Below are positions 1 to 9,905 of a stretch of DNA of 64,000 nt, one piece after another; positions within the stretch are counted from its first letter, which is position 1, and each line of letters opens with the position of its first letter. This DNA is from Vibrio zhugei (lineage in GTDB: Bacteria > Pseudomonadota > Gammaproteobacteria > Enterobacterales > Vibrionaceae), in assembly GCF_003716875.1 (NCBI RefSeq), contig NZ_CP033077.1, positions 248,001 through 312,000 on the forward strand, read 5' to 3'. Made by a program: the position numbers and the translations under genes. The notes below the pieces were generated by a model that was not told where the DNA came from, did no database searches, and saw only the letters and a program-made list of their open reading frames with translations.

Positions 1-9
1 CTCAACACA

Positions 10-195
10 TTACTGTAAACCAATATCTCGACGTAAGTAGTCAGACAGCTCTGCAGTATTGTAAAAAGATGTACTTTCTTTTTTCGATACTACAATATCG
101 AACAAATGCTTAATCAATCCTTTGAAGTTAACCGAATAGGTTTTGTTATCCGTAGACGCATGCTCTAATGTATTCATTGACATTGTTTGTGACAT
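10..195 (-). CDS. small hypothetical protein with DUF1127-like tail
   Basis: Protein of about 61 residues if translation starts at the MSQTMS methionine. A purine-rich AGGGGG lies just upstream, and the ATG ATG pair allows a start one codon earlier; a longer start at 219 has a poorer upstream context. There is no signal peptide or membrane segment. The C-terminal sequence SDYLRRDIGLQ resembles the end of DUF1127 (YjiS-like) proteins, which typically finish with L-x-D-I-G-L; this is a resemblance from memory only. The N-terminal half looks unstructured. No function is assigned. Confidence 0.5.
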   Translation of the reverse strand: MSQTMSMNTLEHASTDNKTYSVNFKGLIKHLFDIVVSKKESTSFYNTAELSDYLRRDIGLQ

Positions 196-708
196 CATCG
201 CCCCCTGTTTTAAGGTCATTCACTTCATGGCGGCAAAGATATACAAAATAACAGCAAAGTAACACTGACAATTCTTATTAAAATGGATTAGTTTTTTTTA
301 TGCGAATGTAGCCATAAAAATGATGAATAATTATTCCTGTCACGCGGCTAAATATCACGAAAAATGGGAATGACTATTCATCGTTATCATCGCTCAGCGT
401 TTATAAAAATACAAAATGACGTGATTAACCAATGTATTGGTGGCTCATTTCTACCTACGCAGTGAGTCAGTGTTCATTTCTTCACAATGAAAAAGGAACA
501 CTATACGCAATCACACCCCAGACACTCACCCAAATCACAATCACTAATGTATCAAACCAGTCTTTTGTCCACATATTGCCTTCCCCCAAACGAGACGTAT
601 CGCATAGCATTCTTTGGCCTAACGATCGAGTGTCTAGAGAAATAGCAAAAACTACGCCACAATGAATAAAATTAAGGTAACCATTTGATATTTAATATCT
701 AATTAAGA
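196..708. other. intergenic stretch without a supportable gene
   Basis: AT-rich spacer between the small DUF1127-like gene, transcribed to the left, and the 3' end of the nucleotidase gene. An open frame at 432-665 on + gives a 77-residue product with no recognisable family, no good ribosome site and no conserved look, so it is not called. The promoter of the small gene should lie in the left part. No convincing terminator hairpin was seen. Confidence 0.4.
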
Positions 709-2427
709 TTAAGCTCGAGTTTTTCTGTTGCCTAAGGTGGTGTCGGCCCGACTCATGAACTTTAAAAATGCGTCTGACATCGATTGTGGGCTGTACACCA
801 CTGGCTGAGTCATGCGTAAAAAGGCATCGTAGCCCTCTTTCCCTTTCACTGTATAACTGGAAGAAACGCCACAGTACACCTGCTCGGGATGCACGCATTG
901 CCATGCAACATCTCGATAAATTTCAAGGCCTTGAATGCGCTGACCCAATGGTGCATCACCATGATATTCAAATCGACAACGATGCAAATACGGGTAGCTA
1001 CCCGTACCAGTCCCAACAACGCCATTGCTCAGAGCATTATTCATCGCCCCTTCCAACACCTCCGCCAATATTTGACCGGTTACTTTATAAATGGCAAGAG
1101 GAATCACAAAAGGCAATATGTTGCCTACGATATCGGCAACGGTTAACGGTCCTGCCGAGGCCGATGCGCGAATTCCTCCCGCATTATGGAGAGCAAACTC
1201 TACCGGATGTCCCTCTTCACGCATACTTTCATAAAACCCTTGAACCACTAGCGGAGCTAGCTCACTGGCACCTTGCTCATCAGGGATACGAATATGACGC
1301 AGTGGCCGTTCCAGTTGGGTCACGATTTGCTTTTGACGTTGACGGACTTCGGGTAAATAATGTTCATATAAAATGGATTGAATCGTAGGATGCTTGGCAC
1401 ACGTCACCACATACGGATGCTCATCGACCCGCTGACGCGAAATAGCATACTGCTGACCATCAAATTCCGTGTCTAAACTTGCGTCCATAAACAGACGACG
1501 TCCGATCAAAAGCTCGTTTTTCCCATTGAAGCCAACCACGTGCCCGTGCTCATCAAAATCGATGTGGCAATGCCCCAACGCCAAGGCATGACAGCCGGAT
1601 TGGACGACATAGGTATCACCAACGCGCCGACCATACTCATCCATTTTCTCAAAGCCCAACTCACTAAAGTCACCTTGTAAGGTATGGCTATGTCCCCCCA
1701 CAATGACACCGATCCCTTCAACGGCTTCGGCGAGTTGCAGATCCTGATGATAGCCCAAATGACTCAGCACGATAATTGACCGCACGCCACTGGCATGGAT
1801 GGCTGCGATGGTATTGCGTACCACCTCAATGGCGTTCACAAATGGCGTATCTTGGTCTGGGTTGGCAATGTCCGTCATTTTGTCCAGCGACACCCCAAAA
1901 ATTGCGACTGGGTTAGCAGCATCGCCTTTTAAAATCCAACGCGCACACTGTGTATGCGGATCGTAACTGTAAACGTTGTCATTAGACCCTAAACGTACGG
2001 GTTTCGACCGGTTTTCTCTCGATAAATCCCAGTTACCCGCCAATAATGGAAAATCAATCGCCTGAGCAAACTCCGCTACTGGCTCATTGCCCATATCGAG
2101 CTCATGATTGCCTAACGTCATGGCGTCTATCTGTAAGGCGTTTAAAAGCTCCGCATTGGCTTTACCTTTAAATAGAGAAAAATATAACGTGCCTTGAAAG
2201 CTATCTCCGGCGTGGAGAAAAATGAAATCGCGATGCTGTTGACTCGCCTGCTCACGTAATTGTGCGATGCGTGTGGCGATGCGTGCAAAGCCACCAGCAC
2301 TCACGTATGGCTGTAACCGACCTTGAGGGGTAGGCAACGTAAACTGTAAAGGAGTCGGTTCAAAGTACGAGTGTGTGTCATTAATGTGGGCCAATGTGAT
2401 AGAAGTAACGTGACGTTGTTTGCTCAT
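709..2427 (-). CDS. 5'-nucleotidase / UshA-type metallophosphoesterase
   Basis: Two-domain nucleotidase of the UshA/CpdB superfamily, about 572 residues. The N-terminal calcineurin-like domain shows the metal-ligand blocks in order: HINDTHSYFEP near the start, GDSFQGT, LGNHELDMG, LSHLG and VGGHSH. The C-terminal half has the 5_nucleotid_C signature region (NAGGIRA, and GTGTGSYPYL near the substrate pocket). Family members hydrolyse nucleotides or UDP-sugars with two metal ions. No signal peptide is visible, unlike classical periplasmic UshA, so a cytoplasmic location is likely, or export by an unseen route. The start at 2427 (MSKQRHV) is preferred because AAGGAG lies upstream; an in-frame ATG at 2469 would add 14 residues. 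Substrate cannot be read from sequence. Confidence 0.85.
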   Translation of the reverse strand: MSKQRHVTSITLAHINDTHSYFEPTPLQFTLPTPQGRLQPYVSAGGFARIATRIAQLREQASQQHRDFIFLHAGDSFQGTLYFSLFKGKANAELLNALQIDAMTLGNHELDMGNEPVAEFAQAIDFPLLAGNWDLSRENRSKPVRLGSNDNVYSYDPHTQCARWILKGDAANPVAIFGVSLDKMTDIANPDQDTPFVNAIEVVRNTIAAIHASGVRSIIVLSHLGYHQDLQLAEAVEGIGVIVGGHSHTLQGDFSELGFEKMDEYGRRVGDTYVVQSGCHALALGHCHIDFDEHGHVVGFNGKNELLIGRRLFMDASLDTEFDGQQYAISRQRVDEHPYVVTCAKHPTIQSILYEHYLPEVRQRQKQIVTQLERPLRHIRIPDEQGASELAPLVVQGFYESMREEGHPVEFALHNAGGIRASASAGPLTVADIVGNILPFVIPLAIYKVTGQILAEVLEGAMNNALSNGVVGTGTGSYPYLHRCRFEYHGDAPLGQRIQGLEIYRDVAWQCVHPEQVYCGVSSSYTVKGKEGYDAFLRMTQPVVYSPQSMSDAFLKFMSRADTTLGNRKTRA

Positions 2428-2679
2428 AGATGAAGAAGACTCCTTTTTCTGAACGGCGTGATGTGTCAATACTCAGTAAGCCACCGTATTAGAGAGTCAT
2501 AGGATAACCAAAATTACCGCGACTTTATAGCGTTGCGAATACACCACCATGCCCCTTAGGAATAAGAAACTGGGGTTTGTGATGTGCTCAGTGTCAGAAA
2601 TGACGGTTTTTTCCTACACTTAGCCTGACAACATACAGCAAACTTGTGCTCGTATTCCTATCAATAGAGAGTAGCGCTT

Positions 2680-4323
2680 ATGCATTTAGAACGTATTGAA
2701 GTCTCCAATTTCCGCGGTATTCGACGTTTGTCCTTAACCTTTGATGAACTGACCACTCTGATTGGGGAAAATACCTGGGGGAAATCTTCCCTGCTTGATG
2801 CGCTCACCATCATGCTACCGCCCAGCCGCGAATTATATCAACTCACTCGCAAAGACTTTCATGTTGATGTTGCTGAATCGCAACCTCTTGCGCGCCACTG
2901 CCAGATCGTTTTATGTTTTGCCTCCATCGATGAAAAAGAACGACAAGCAGGACGCTATCGACGGATCAAACCTTTATGGTGTCGTGGTCCAGATGATCAA
3001 CATCGAATTTACTATCGTTTGTCAGCCACCCAACAACCCAATGGCTCGATTACCACTCGCTACGACTTTCTTGATAACCAAGGACGAATCAAGGTTCTAA
3101 CCAAAAGTGAGGTATTTGCTCAAGAACTGATGGGGTTACATCCGGTACTGCGCTTGACTGATGCCCGCCGTCTCCCAAAAGAGATAAAACAGCAACAAGC
3201 CGAACTCTCTGGAAACACACGATTTGAAAAACGCTTGGAAAATACCTGTCGGCGGCTAATGGCCACACCGGGTCATGTCAATAAAGGGGAAATCCGCGCC
3301 AGTATGCAAGCGATGAGTGCCTTAGTTGAACATTACTTCTCTTTTAAGTCATCGAGCTCATTTCGTTCCGCTTCGGCAAGAGGTGCCGTTTTCCGCTTAC
3401 CAGAAGCGCAAGGACAATCGCTTAGCGAGATCGTCAAAGAGACCAAAAATCCCCACACCCATTTATTATTTTTACGATTAATGAATACCTACCTGCAAGC
3501 CAAGGGGCCTCATCCATTGCGGCGCTGCGCCCGACCAATTGTGATCATTGATGATCCGGAAGGCAGATTACACCCAACGCACCTCGCTCGTGCTTGGAGC
3601 CTGCTGAACCGTCTGCCGATGCAAAAAATTCTTACCACAAACAGTTCCGATTTAATCTCTGCCGTGCCATTGGCGTCGATTCGCCGGTTGGTACGCCAGC
3701 AAGAACGTACTGTCGCTCGCACCATGCCAACCAAAGGGCTCTCGTCCGACGAACTGCGTCGTATCGGCTTTCATTTACGCTTCCACCGGCCTGGTGCATT
3801 GTTTGCTCGCTGCTGGTTATTAGTCGAAGGAGAAACGGAAGTATGGCTGTTTAGCGAGTTTGCAAGACAACTGCAATACAATTTGCCAGCAGAAGGCATT
3901 CAAATCGTAGAGTTTGCTCAATCAGGCTTACGCTCAATGATAAACGTCGCACAGGCATTTGGCATTGAATGGCATGTGATTACCGATGGCGACGGAGCTG
4001 GAAAAAAATACGCGCACTCGGTACGGTCAATGCTCCATCATGAAACCCCAGCTCATCGTTTAACCGAACTGTCCGAACGTGACATTGAACACTTCCTCTA
4101 TATGAATGGCTTCGAGTCATTTTTTCGCGATCTCGTTAGAATCCCAACAAACCATACGATTTCACCGCCTAAAGTTGTGACTAAGGTACTGAAAAAATTT
4201 GCAAAACCTGATTTAGCACTGGCGATTGTCAGTCATACTCATCAGCAGGGAGAGCATTTTATTCCGACCTTGATAAAGGTGACGCTGTCACGAGTTGTGT
4301 TAATGGCACGCGCCCATTTATGA
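2680..4323 (+). CDS. ybjD: OLD-family ATP-dependent nuclease, YbjD type
   Basis: 547 residues, close to the roughly 550 of E. coli YbjD (DUF2813). The N-terminal ABC/SMC-like ATPase half begins MHLERIEVSNFRG and has a Walker A at residues 29-37 (GENTWGKSS). The middle carries VIIDDPEGRLHP, the ABC Walker B-like segment in which OLD proteins keep acidic residues. The C-terminal half is a Toprim nuclease domain, with LLVEGETEVWLF around residue 385 (the invariant Glu) and DGDGAGK around 435 (the DxD of Toprim). OLD proteins couple ATP hydrolysis to DNA cleavage; some are phage-defence effectors, but YbjD's own role is not established. It is single-gene in layout, followed after 177 bp by an unknown gene on the same strand. 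Confidence 0.85.
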   Translation: MHLERIEVSNFRGIRRLSLTFDELTTLIGENTWGKSSLLDALTIMLPPSRELYQLTRKDFHVDVAESQPLARHCQIVLCFASIDEKERQAGRYRRIKPLWCRGPDDQHRIYYRLSATQQPNGSITTRYDFLDNQGRIKVLTKSEVFAQELMGLHPVLRLTDARRLPKEIKQQQAELSGNTRFEKRLENTCRRLMATPGHVNKGEIRASMQAMSALVEHYFSFKSSSSFRSASARGAVFRLPEAQGQSLSEIVKETKNPHTHLLFLRLMNTYLQAKGPHPLRRCARPIVIIDDPEGRLHPTHLARAWSLLNRLPMQKILTTNSSDLISAVPLASIRRLVRQQERTVARTMPTKGLSSDELRRIGFHLRFHRPGALFARCWLLVEGETEVWLFSEFARQLQYNLPAEGIQIVEFAQSGLRSMINVAQAFGIEWHVITDGDGAGKKYAHSVRSMLHHETPAHRLTELSERDIEHFLYMNGFESFFRDLVRIPTNHTISPPKVVTKVLKKFAKPDLALAIVSHTHQQGEHFIPTLIKVTLSRVVLMARAHL

Positions 4324-4500
4324 GTAAGGAGTGAGAGCTAAGTGAATGATATCCGTGATAACCTCCACTTATTTCTACTTTAGAATTGCACCGATGACCA
4401 GCTATGCTTATAGTCTTTACATCATCTCGTAGCGGGTTCGCCACGCCCCATTGTCTCTAAAGCTTATCGTCGCTAACGGGTTTACAAGGAGTAATCTGCG

Positions 4501-5136
4501 TTGTTGTTGGATATCGTTACGCAAAGTATCAATGAATTTCAGGTTGATTGTCTAAAGCTCTGTGAAAAGCATTACCCCTCGATACACAATCAAGGCATGA
4601 GTAATCATCATTTAGGAATGGCCTATGCGCGCCGTCTAGCACGCACGCTTGTCGAGTTTGGACACAGCTGTCATTTCGATGCTATAGAATCGGCAAATCG
4701 CCACGATCATCCTCACCATTATCGTGTCAGTAGCGATATTGGGACCGTTTGGCTCATCACCCATCATATGGCAAGCGCCAGTTCAGCGTGCCGTAATAAG
4801 CTCATGCGTGAAATCGCAGTATGGAAAGAAGAATACGGGTACGGCTTACAACCGAATGACTTGCTACTCGTTTTAACCGATCATTGGATCAGTCGCAGCC
4901 ACAATAGCCGTGAGCTGTTACATTGGTGGACTGGGCAATTACCGGACGAACTCGACGACTATAAAACGCAAGGCATTACCTTATACGAAAGCCAGTCGCA
5001 AATGACTCAAACCTTGGATAGCATGTTTGATATTCGGCCCTGCTATGTAAAATATGGTCACCCACTCAAGCGCTCGCGAAATCAACAGTTGGTGCGTAAA
5101 TACGTTCAACTTTATGCGGTACTGCAATGGGATTAG
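4501..5136 (+). CDS. conserved-looking hypothetical protein, TTG start
   Basis: 211-residue soluble protein, family not recognised. The start is TTG, supported by AAGGAG about nine bases upstream; no in-frame ATG is better placed. The sequence is rich in His and Trp (HHLGMAYARRLARTL, DHPHHYRV, LITHHMAS, LLHWWTGQLPDELDDY) and well balanced in codon use, so it looks like a real protein. No signal peptide or membrane helix is seen. It follows the OLD-type nuclease on the same strand after a 177-bp gap with no strong terminator, so co-transcription is possible. Whether it partners with the nuclease is unknown. Confidence 0.65.
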   Translation: MLLDIVTQSINEFQVDCLKLCEKHYPSIHNQGMSNHHLGMAYARRLARTLVEFGHSCHFDAIESANRHDHPHHYRVSSDIGTVWLITHHMASASSACRNKLMREIAVWKEEYGYGLQPNDLLLVLTDHWISRSHNSRELLHWWTGQLPDELDDYKTQGITLYESQSQMTQTLDSMFDIRPCYVKYGHPLKRSRNQQLVRKYVQLYAVLQWD

Positions 5137-5282
5137 ACGATGGTGATGCCCTTGTAATCCAACAAGCGGCTCTTATCTGATCCCACTTATCCCCTAGTCG
5201 TTCAAGGACCTCGCGCTGGCTACCATGCGGGGTACGCCCGGCCGATGTCATCGCAACGTCATACAAATTTGCCACACTGCTG

Positions 5283-6098
5283 ATGGTATTTATCTCATCG
5301 GTGGTCGCTTTGAAACGCCTAAAACGCTATCAATATGAACGCTATGCAGTGCTATGCCAACTCGCTTATCCACGCATATTTAGGCATACCCAGTATGGTT
5401 TTGATCCTAAAGGTCAACAAATTGTCTACAATCAGCATGGCAAAATCATGGTGCGCATATTGTGGAGCAAACGAGACGAAGAAGTGATCGTGATTTTTAA
5501 AGGTTCTCACTCAATCACAGACTGGCTATGGAGCTTAGCAATGCATAAGATTCGTCGCCCTTCGTTACCCCTTCCTTATCCAATTCATGCGGGGTTTCAC
5601 CACTTAATGACTCAGCCCAGCCGTCCTAATGGTCGGTCTTATCCGGAAGAAATGTCCGTCTACCAACAAGTGATGCACTACCTACTCCCACGGATTCAAG
5701 AAGGAAAACGCATTACGGTCACCGGACATTCGTCAGGCGGAGCCATGGGGTGTGTCTTGGCGGATATGATAGAAACCCGTTACCCAAAAACCATTAAACG
5801 CGTCGTTACTTTTGGTCAGCCGGCCATTGGTGGCTGGCGCCTACACCGATTATATCGCTTACATCATAAAACATACCGGATATGCTGCGATCTCGACATT
5901 GTCACCTTTCTGCCGCCAATCCCTGTGTATTATTGGCATGTAGGCCGCTTACTCTGGCTCCATAATGGCAAGATTTACCACAATACACCGCCAGTTTTTC
6001 GCTTAGGGCGGACATTGTTGTCTTGGCTATTACGCCCTTTCTCTTATCATTTGATGAGCCGCTATATTCGAAATAAAGATTTCTTCGATAAACGTTAG
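5283..6098 (+). CDS. class 3 (alpha/beta hydrolase) lipase
   Basis: 271-residue alpha/beta hydrolase of the Lipase_3 type, a triacylglycerol or phospholipid acyl-ester hydrolase. The nucleophile elbow is GHSSGG with Ser150. The candidate triad Asp is D205 in DLDIVTFLPP and the His is H256 in SYHLMSRYI; both contexts are typical of class 3 lipases. The oxyanion region is near IFKGSHSITDW (about residues 71-81). No cleavable signal peptide is obvious, although the first ten residues are hydrophobic, so an intracellular or membrane-associated enzyme is likely. The ATG at 5283 lacks a strong Shine-Dalgarno, and a GTG seven codons downstream is an alternative start. Confidence 0.8.
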   Translation: MVFISSVVALKRLKRYQYERYAVLCQLAYPRIFRHTQYGFDPKGQQIVYNQHGKIMVRILWSKRDEEVIVIFKGSHSITDWLWSLAMHKIRRPSLPLPYPIHAGFHHLMTQPSRPNGRSYPEEMSVYQQVMHYLLPRIQEGKRITVTGHSSGGAMGCVLADMIETRYPKTIKRVVTFGQPAIGGWRLHRLYRLHHKTYRICCDLDIVTFLPPIPVYYWHVGRLLWLHNGKIYHNTPPVFRLGRTLLSWLLRPFSYHLMSRYIRNKDFFDKR

Positions 6099-6138
6099 AC
6101 AATCTATCGCCCACCGACGATGGTACTTCGAGCCGCTG

Positions 6139-6729
6139 TTACGCTACAGCCTGCACTTTTTGGTTTCGGTACATACTGACAAGCCCAAACAAAACAAAAC
6201 ATAAAGACGCGGTTTGTTGAATGGCGAGAATGGGTTTTCCTTGGATCAACATTAACGTGCCCATTGAGAGATTCATGACAGCAAAACACAGCCAGCCGCC
6301 AATCCGAGCTTTAGCTAATAGATAACCACCTAATAAAAATCCAACCATGACCCCCAGCTCTAACCACTGGTTAATTGACGTAATGCCGCCATATTCATAA
6401 AAACTGTACCCGACCCCCAAAATGATAAAGCAATAGGTTATCAGCGAAGTCAGCCTATCGTAGAAAGAGTGAACGACATCTTGCTTGATCAACACATACA
6501 GCCCAAATGCCATCGCCGGAATACCACCTGTCTCAATGGAAGCGGCGATCCAATTATCATGTCCGACCAAGATCATCACCCATGGCGGTACACCCAAAAT
6601 ATAAATACTCCAGCCGACGATTTTTAAACGGCGTTGGCGTTGAGACGAGCGCTGTACTTCAGCAATAGCAAAGAGAATTTTATTGACGAGGTAAAACAGA
6701 CCTCCCCACAGTTGAAGGAACACATCCAT
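6139..6729 (-). CDS. polytopic inner-membrane protein, possibly PnuC/YgjV-like
   Basis: 196 residues with about six or seven hydrophobic segments (for example GWSIYILGVPPWVMILVG, LITYCFIILGVGYSFYEYGG and MVGFLLGGYLLAKA). The last segment, ILAIQQTASLCFVLFGLVSMYR, resembles the end of nicotinamide-riboside transporters of the PnuC class and of YgjV-like proteins, but the diagnostic motifs cannot be confirmed by eye. It is convergent with the lipase gene (41-bp gap). No nicotinamide or NAD gene sits beside it, so the transport substrate is left open. Confidence 0.6.
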   Translation of the reverse strand: MDVFLQLWGGLFYLVNKILFAIAEVQRSSQRQRRLKIVGWSIYILGVPPWVMILVGHDNWIAASIETGGIPAMAFGLYVLIKQDVVHSFYDRLTSLITYCFIILGVGYSFYEYGGITSINQWLELGVMVGFLLGGYLLAKARIGGWLCFAVMNLSMGTLMLIQGKPILAIQQTASLCFVLFGLVSMYRNQKVQAVA

Positions 6730-6820
6730 GTATTCACCTATTCATAGAATTTAAAAAACATTCAATACGATTCATTCTAAAATGACAATCCACTGCCGCG
6801 ATCAATGAGATTCAGCGTTT

Positions 6821-6859
6821 CACCGCAACACCAGCTTTTCGGCTAGTGTCGCGGTGATA
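6821..6859 (-). terminator. candidate hairpin downstream of trehalase
   Basis: CACCGCAACAC pairs with GTGTCGCGGTG (one mismatch) around a loop of about 14 bases, 37 bp past the trehalase stop. There is no clear U-run, so its function as an intrinsic terminator is uncertain. Confidence 0.35.
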
Positions 6860-6895
6860 ACTATGTCTCTTTCTGAGAACACGCGATGCCCATAC

Positions 6896-8566
6896 TCATT
6901 CTACCGCTTGCGGCACATCATGGACACTGTCACAGGTTTGTTTTGCTGGACAATATTTGTCAAGTAACATCAGCGTGACGCCATTGGTCCAACCAAAGCC
7001 ATCTTGCAGTGGGTATTCGCCACCGCCGCCGCCGCCAAGTTTTCGGCCCTCAACAACGTATTTTTCCACCAGCTTATGTTCACTGTCATAGGTCGCTTGC
7101 ACGTTTTTCAAAAATCCCATGGCGATGCGTTTTGCCAATTCGGGATGATCGTAGTTGGTTAACCCCACCACGGCAATCCATTGCAGTGGCGCCCAACCAT
7201 TCGGTGCATCCCACTGCTGACCTGTTTCCACTGTTGTCGTGGCTAACCCGCCAGGATGCACCAACTGTGATGACACCGCTTTCGCGGTTGCATTCGCATG
7301 ATTATTGGTTGCAAGATTAAAAAATAACGGGAACAAAGTGGCTGCGGTCAGTTGCTGGCGCACCTGACCTGTCGTCCAATCATAATCGCTATACCAACCT
7401 TGTTTGCGATTATACAAGTACGTATTGATCGCTTTCGCTCGCGTCTTCGCAAGCTGGCGATAATGCACAGCTAATTGCTTATCGCCTTTTAACTGATACC
7501 CTTTGGCCAATACTTGCTCCAAGTGATATAGCAAGCTATTGAGATCGACCGGGATAATATGAGTCACCTCGATCGTACTCAGATCCTGAGGATCGCGAAA
7601 CCATCGAGAACTATAATCCCAGCCCGATGCAGCGCCTGACCGCAGCTCTCGATACAGTGCTGGCTTATCTTTAGCTGGCACTTGCGAGGCTGTTTTAATA
7701 TCAGCTAACCACGATTCCGGCCGCGGAACATCACGCGCATCCCAATATCGGTTGAGTAACGTACCATCAGCAAGTTTCACTACGCGCTTGTTCGCTTGGC
7801 CTTTTGCTAATTGCTGAGCGCCCGCCATCCAATAATCGTACTCTGTTTGCAATTGTCCCAAATAGTCCACATACACTTGATCGCCTTGATGCTTTGCATA
7901 CAAAGAGACCATTAAACTGAAAAAAGGAGGTTGCGAACGGCTTAAGTAATAACTGCGATTGCCATTTGGGATGAGCCCATATTGATCCAACTCCCAAGCA
8001 AAGTTATCCAGCATATTTTTAATCAACGACCAGTGGCCACTTTCAGCCAATCCGAGCATAGTAAAATAGCTGTCCCAATAATACACTTCGCAAAAACGCC
8101 CGCCGGGAACAACATAAGGTTTGGGAATCGGTAACAATGAGTCATATTGCCCCGCTTTTTGCGCACTGCGCGTCAACTCACTCCATAAGCCATCGATATG
8201 TTCACGTAAGTTCTGATCCTTGGGCGGAACATAGGCAGAATGAGTTTCGGGTAAAGTGAAATTCGCTAACACGAAGGTTTTTAAATCAAACCCTTGCTTG
8301 GTTTTTTGCTTTTTCCAATCGCGAATAATCAATTGTGGGGAACGTTTGGCCACCGCATCGGCAAACGTTTTTTGATCGCTAAACAGTTGGGCGCGTTGCA
8401 CCGCGTCGAATAAAGGACCAAACAGGATATCCGGAGATTGAGGCATCTGTTGTCGAGCCATGGCGCTTTGGCAAACCAGCAGTAAAGCCAATGTCGCAAC
8501 ACTGGCGACTTGGCGCCAACCGTGCCAAATTACGTTAGAAGAATCATTCAATGTCACCATCCGCAC
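6896..8566 (-). CDS. treA: periplasmic trehalase (GH37)
   Basis: Hydrolyses alpha,alpha-trehalose to two glucose molecules in the periplasm. An N-terminal signal region with hydrophobic core [15 protein letters not shown] is followed by the mature GH37 domain. Trehalase signature 1 ([14 protein letters not shown]) is at residues 154-167 and signature 2 (QWDAPNGW) starts at 451. The general acid is probably the Asp in SGWDYSSRW (D317), and the base probably the Glu in LVEKY (about 501), by analogy to E. coli TreA. The glycine lid [16 protein letters not shown] is present. At 556 residues it matches TreA (about 565). A start two codons later, at the second Met, is possible. The gene is monocistronic, with no PTS trehalose gene beside it. 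Confidence 0.93.
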   Translation of the reverse strand: MRMVTLNDSSNVIWHGWRQVASVATLALLLVCQSAMARQQMPQSPDILFGPLFDAVQRAQLFSDQKTFADAVAKRSPQLIIRDWKKQKTKQGFDLKTFVLANFTLPETHSAYVPPKDQNLREHIDGLWSELTRSAQKAGQYDSLLPIPKPYVVPGGRFCEVYYWDSYFTMLGLAESGHWSLIKNMLDNFAWELDQYGLIPNGNRSYYLSRSQPPFFSLMVSLYAKHQGDQVYVDYLGQLQTEYDYWMAGAQQLAKGQANKRVVKLADGTLLNRYWDARDVPRPESWLADIKTASQVPAKDKPALYRELRSGAASGWDYSSRWFRDPQDLSTIEVTHIIPVDLNSLLYHLEQVLAKGYQLKGDKQLAVHYRQLAKTRAKAINTYLYNRKQGWYSDYDWTTGQVRQQLTAATLFPLFFNLATNNHANATAKAVSSQLVHPGGLATTTVETGQQWDAPNGWAPLQWIAVVGLTNYDHPELAKRIAMGFLKNVQATYDSEHKLVEKYVVEGRKLGGGGGGEYPLQDGFGWTNGVTLMLLDKYCPAKQTCDSVHDVPQAVE

Positions 8567-8668
8567 ACTCCTTGACCATCATCAATAATAAACCTATTGA
8601 ATAACCCTAAAGTGCTAGATGACTTTTTTATATGACAAGTCGCACAGAAATGACATTCTGTTCACTCC

Positions 8669-8702
8669 ACGTCGTTCAGCGAACCGCTAAACGACGTTTT
8701 TT
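8669..8702 (+). terminator. hairpin with T-run between trehalase and SDR genes
   Basis: CGTCGTTCAGCG pairs with CGCTAAACGACG (one wobble pair) and is followed on + by TTTTTT. As a + strand terminator it has no obvious upstream gene. It may act in reverse on the SDR transcript or end antisense transcription. Confidence 0.4.
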
Positions 8703-8808
8703 ATCAATAAGATGATGATCACGCTCACTCATCATCAACGCAGACATCAACGACAACGCTGCCCCTCGATAGGTATGGCATTGAGGGGAAGACTATGCTC
8801 GCTTAACA

Positions 8809-9567
8809 CTATAGACCACCAGAGAGATCCAAATAATTACCGGTAGAAAAAGACGATTTTTCGCTGGCGAGCCAATAGATCGCTTCTGCAACCTCTTCAG
8901 GCGTCCCCCCGCGTTGCAAGGGGATCTTAGTTTGCAGCCGAGCAATTCGATCAGGCTCTCCACCATCAGCATGCATCTCGGTATGAATTAATCCAGGACG
9001 AACACAATTGACACGAATCCCCTCGGCCGCCACTTCAAGCGATAAGCCTTTGGTTAACGTATCAATCGCGCCTTTGGTTGCCGCATAATCAATGTATTCG
9101 TGAGGCGAACCGGTACGCGCGGCCCCAGAAGAGACATTGACAATCGTGCCGCCGAGTCCACCATAACGTTGAGACATCCGCTTAATCGCTTCTTTGCAAC
9201 ATAAAAAATAGCTGGTGACATTGGTCGTCAATAAGGTATTGATCCGCTCGGCGGTCATATCTTCTAACCGCGATTGTGGGAGAAGAATTCCCGCATTATT
9301 CACCAATACGGTAATATTACCAAGCTCGTTATCCACGGCCGAAAATAAACGTGATACCTCTTTTTCTTGAGAAACATCTGCTTGAACTGTAATACAATGG
9401 CCGCCTTGCGAACGAATATCGTCAGCCACTTGAGTCGCCGCCACTTCGTTTGATTTGTAATTAATGCACACGGAATATCCGTGTAAGGCAAACAGTCTCG
9501 CGGCAGCCACGCCAATACCACGTCCCCCGCCCGTTACCAGCACAATCTGATTATGAGTCATTGTCAT
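8809..9567 (-). CDS. short-chain dehydrogenase/reductase (SDR)
   Basis: 252-residue classical SDR. It has the NAD(P)-binding TGGGRGIG near residue 12, NNAG near residue 91, and the catalytic Tyr-Lys pair in DYAATKGA with an upstream Ser in VNVSSGAA. Related enzymes include glucose 1-dehydrogenase and 3-oxoacyl-ACP reductase homologues (FabG-like/YgfF-like); substrate cannot be decided. An Asn-Tyr-Lys segment after beta-2 (CINYKSNEVAA) is compatible with NADP preference, though this is weak. It appears monocistronic and divergent from the TonB receptor gene, with 340 bp between them. Confidence 0.85.
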   Translation of the reverse strand: MTMTHNQIVLVTGGGRGIGVAAARLFALHGYSVCINYKSNEVAATQVADDIRSQGGHCITVQADVSQEKEVSRLFSAVDNELGNITVLVNNAGILLPQSRLEDMTAERINTLLTTNVTSYFLCCKEAIKRMSQRYGGLGGTIVNVSSGAARTGSPHEYIDYAATKGAIDTLTKGLSLEVAAEGIRVNCVRPGLIHTEMHADGGEPDRIARLQTKIPLQRGGTPEEVAEAIYWLASEKSSFSTGNYLDLSGGL

Positions 9568-9836
9568 CCTTTACACCTATGTGAAACTGCATCACGGCTG
9601 TCCCACTCACCATCATGGTGAGAGAGCATCCCTATATGGACTTTATTTGCTGAAAGTACCTTATTGTTATTCTTAATTAGACAATCATGTCAGTGGTGAA
9701 ATAGCAAGCGTTGCTGTGATTCGCACGTTCAAGATGTGAATGTACCCCGTTCATTTTGTGGAAAAATGTCTCCATGTGTCACCGGTGAGCGTATCAACAT
9801 TTAACTCCGTCATCATAATAGGCTTTTCTTATAAAA

Positions 9837-9869
9837 TAGTAATGAAAATGATAACTATTTTCATTACTA
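9837..9869. promoter_or_regulatory. Fur-box-like palindrome upstream of TonB receptor
   Basis: The arms TAGTAATGAAAAT (9837-9849) and ATTTTCATTACTA (9857-9869) are perfect inverted repeats separated by GATAACT. The centre, AATGATAACTATTTTCATT, is close to the Fur consensus built from GATAAT units. It ends 36 bp before the receptor ATG, where a repressor would block transcription. The rest of the 9568-9905 spacer contains nothing else recognisable. Confidence 0.8.
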
Positions 9870-9905
9870 TAGAGACCTTATTAATGACAGACCAAGGTTA
9901 TCACT

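Noticed and set aside
432..665. 77-residue frame in the first intergenic spacer
   Set aside because: No ribosome site, no recognisable family, composition like random AT-rich DNA.
768..1388. 206-residue open frame antisense to the nucleotidase gene
   Set aside because: Lies fully inside a clear UshA-type gene on the other strand; composition reflects the complementary frame and shows no motifs.
7015..7035. Gly run in trehalase as a possible low-complexity error
   Set aside because: The [10 protein letters not shown] lid is a family signature of GH37 trehalases.
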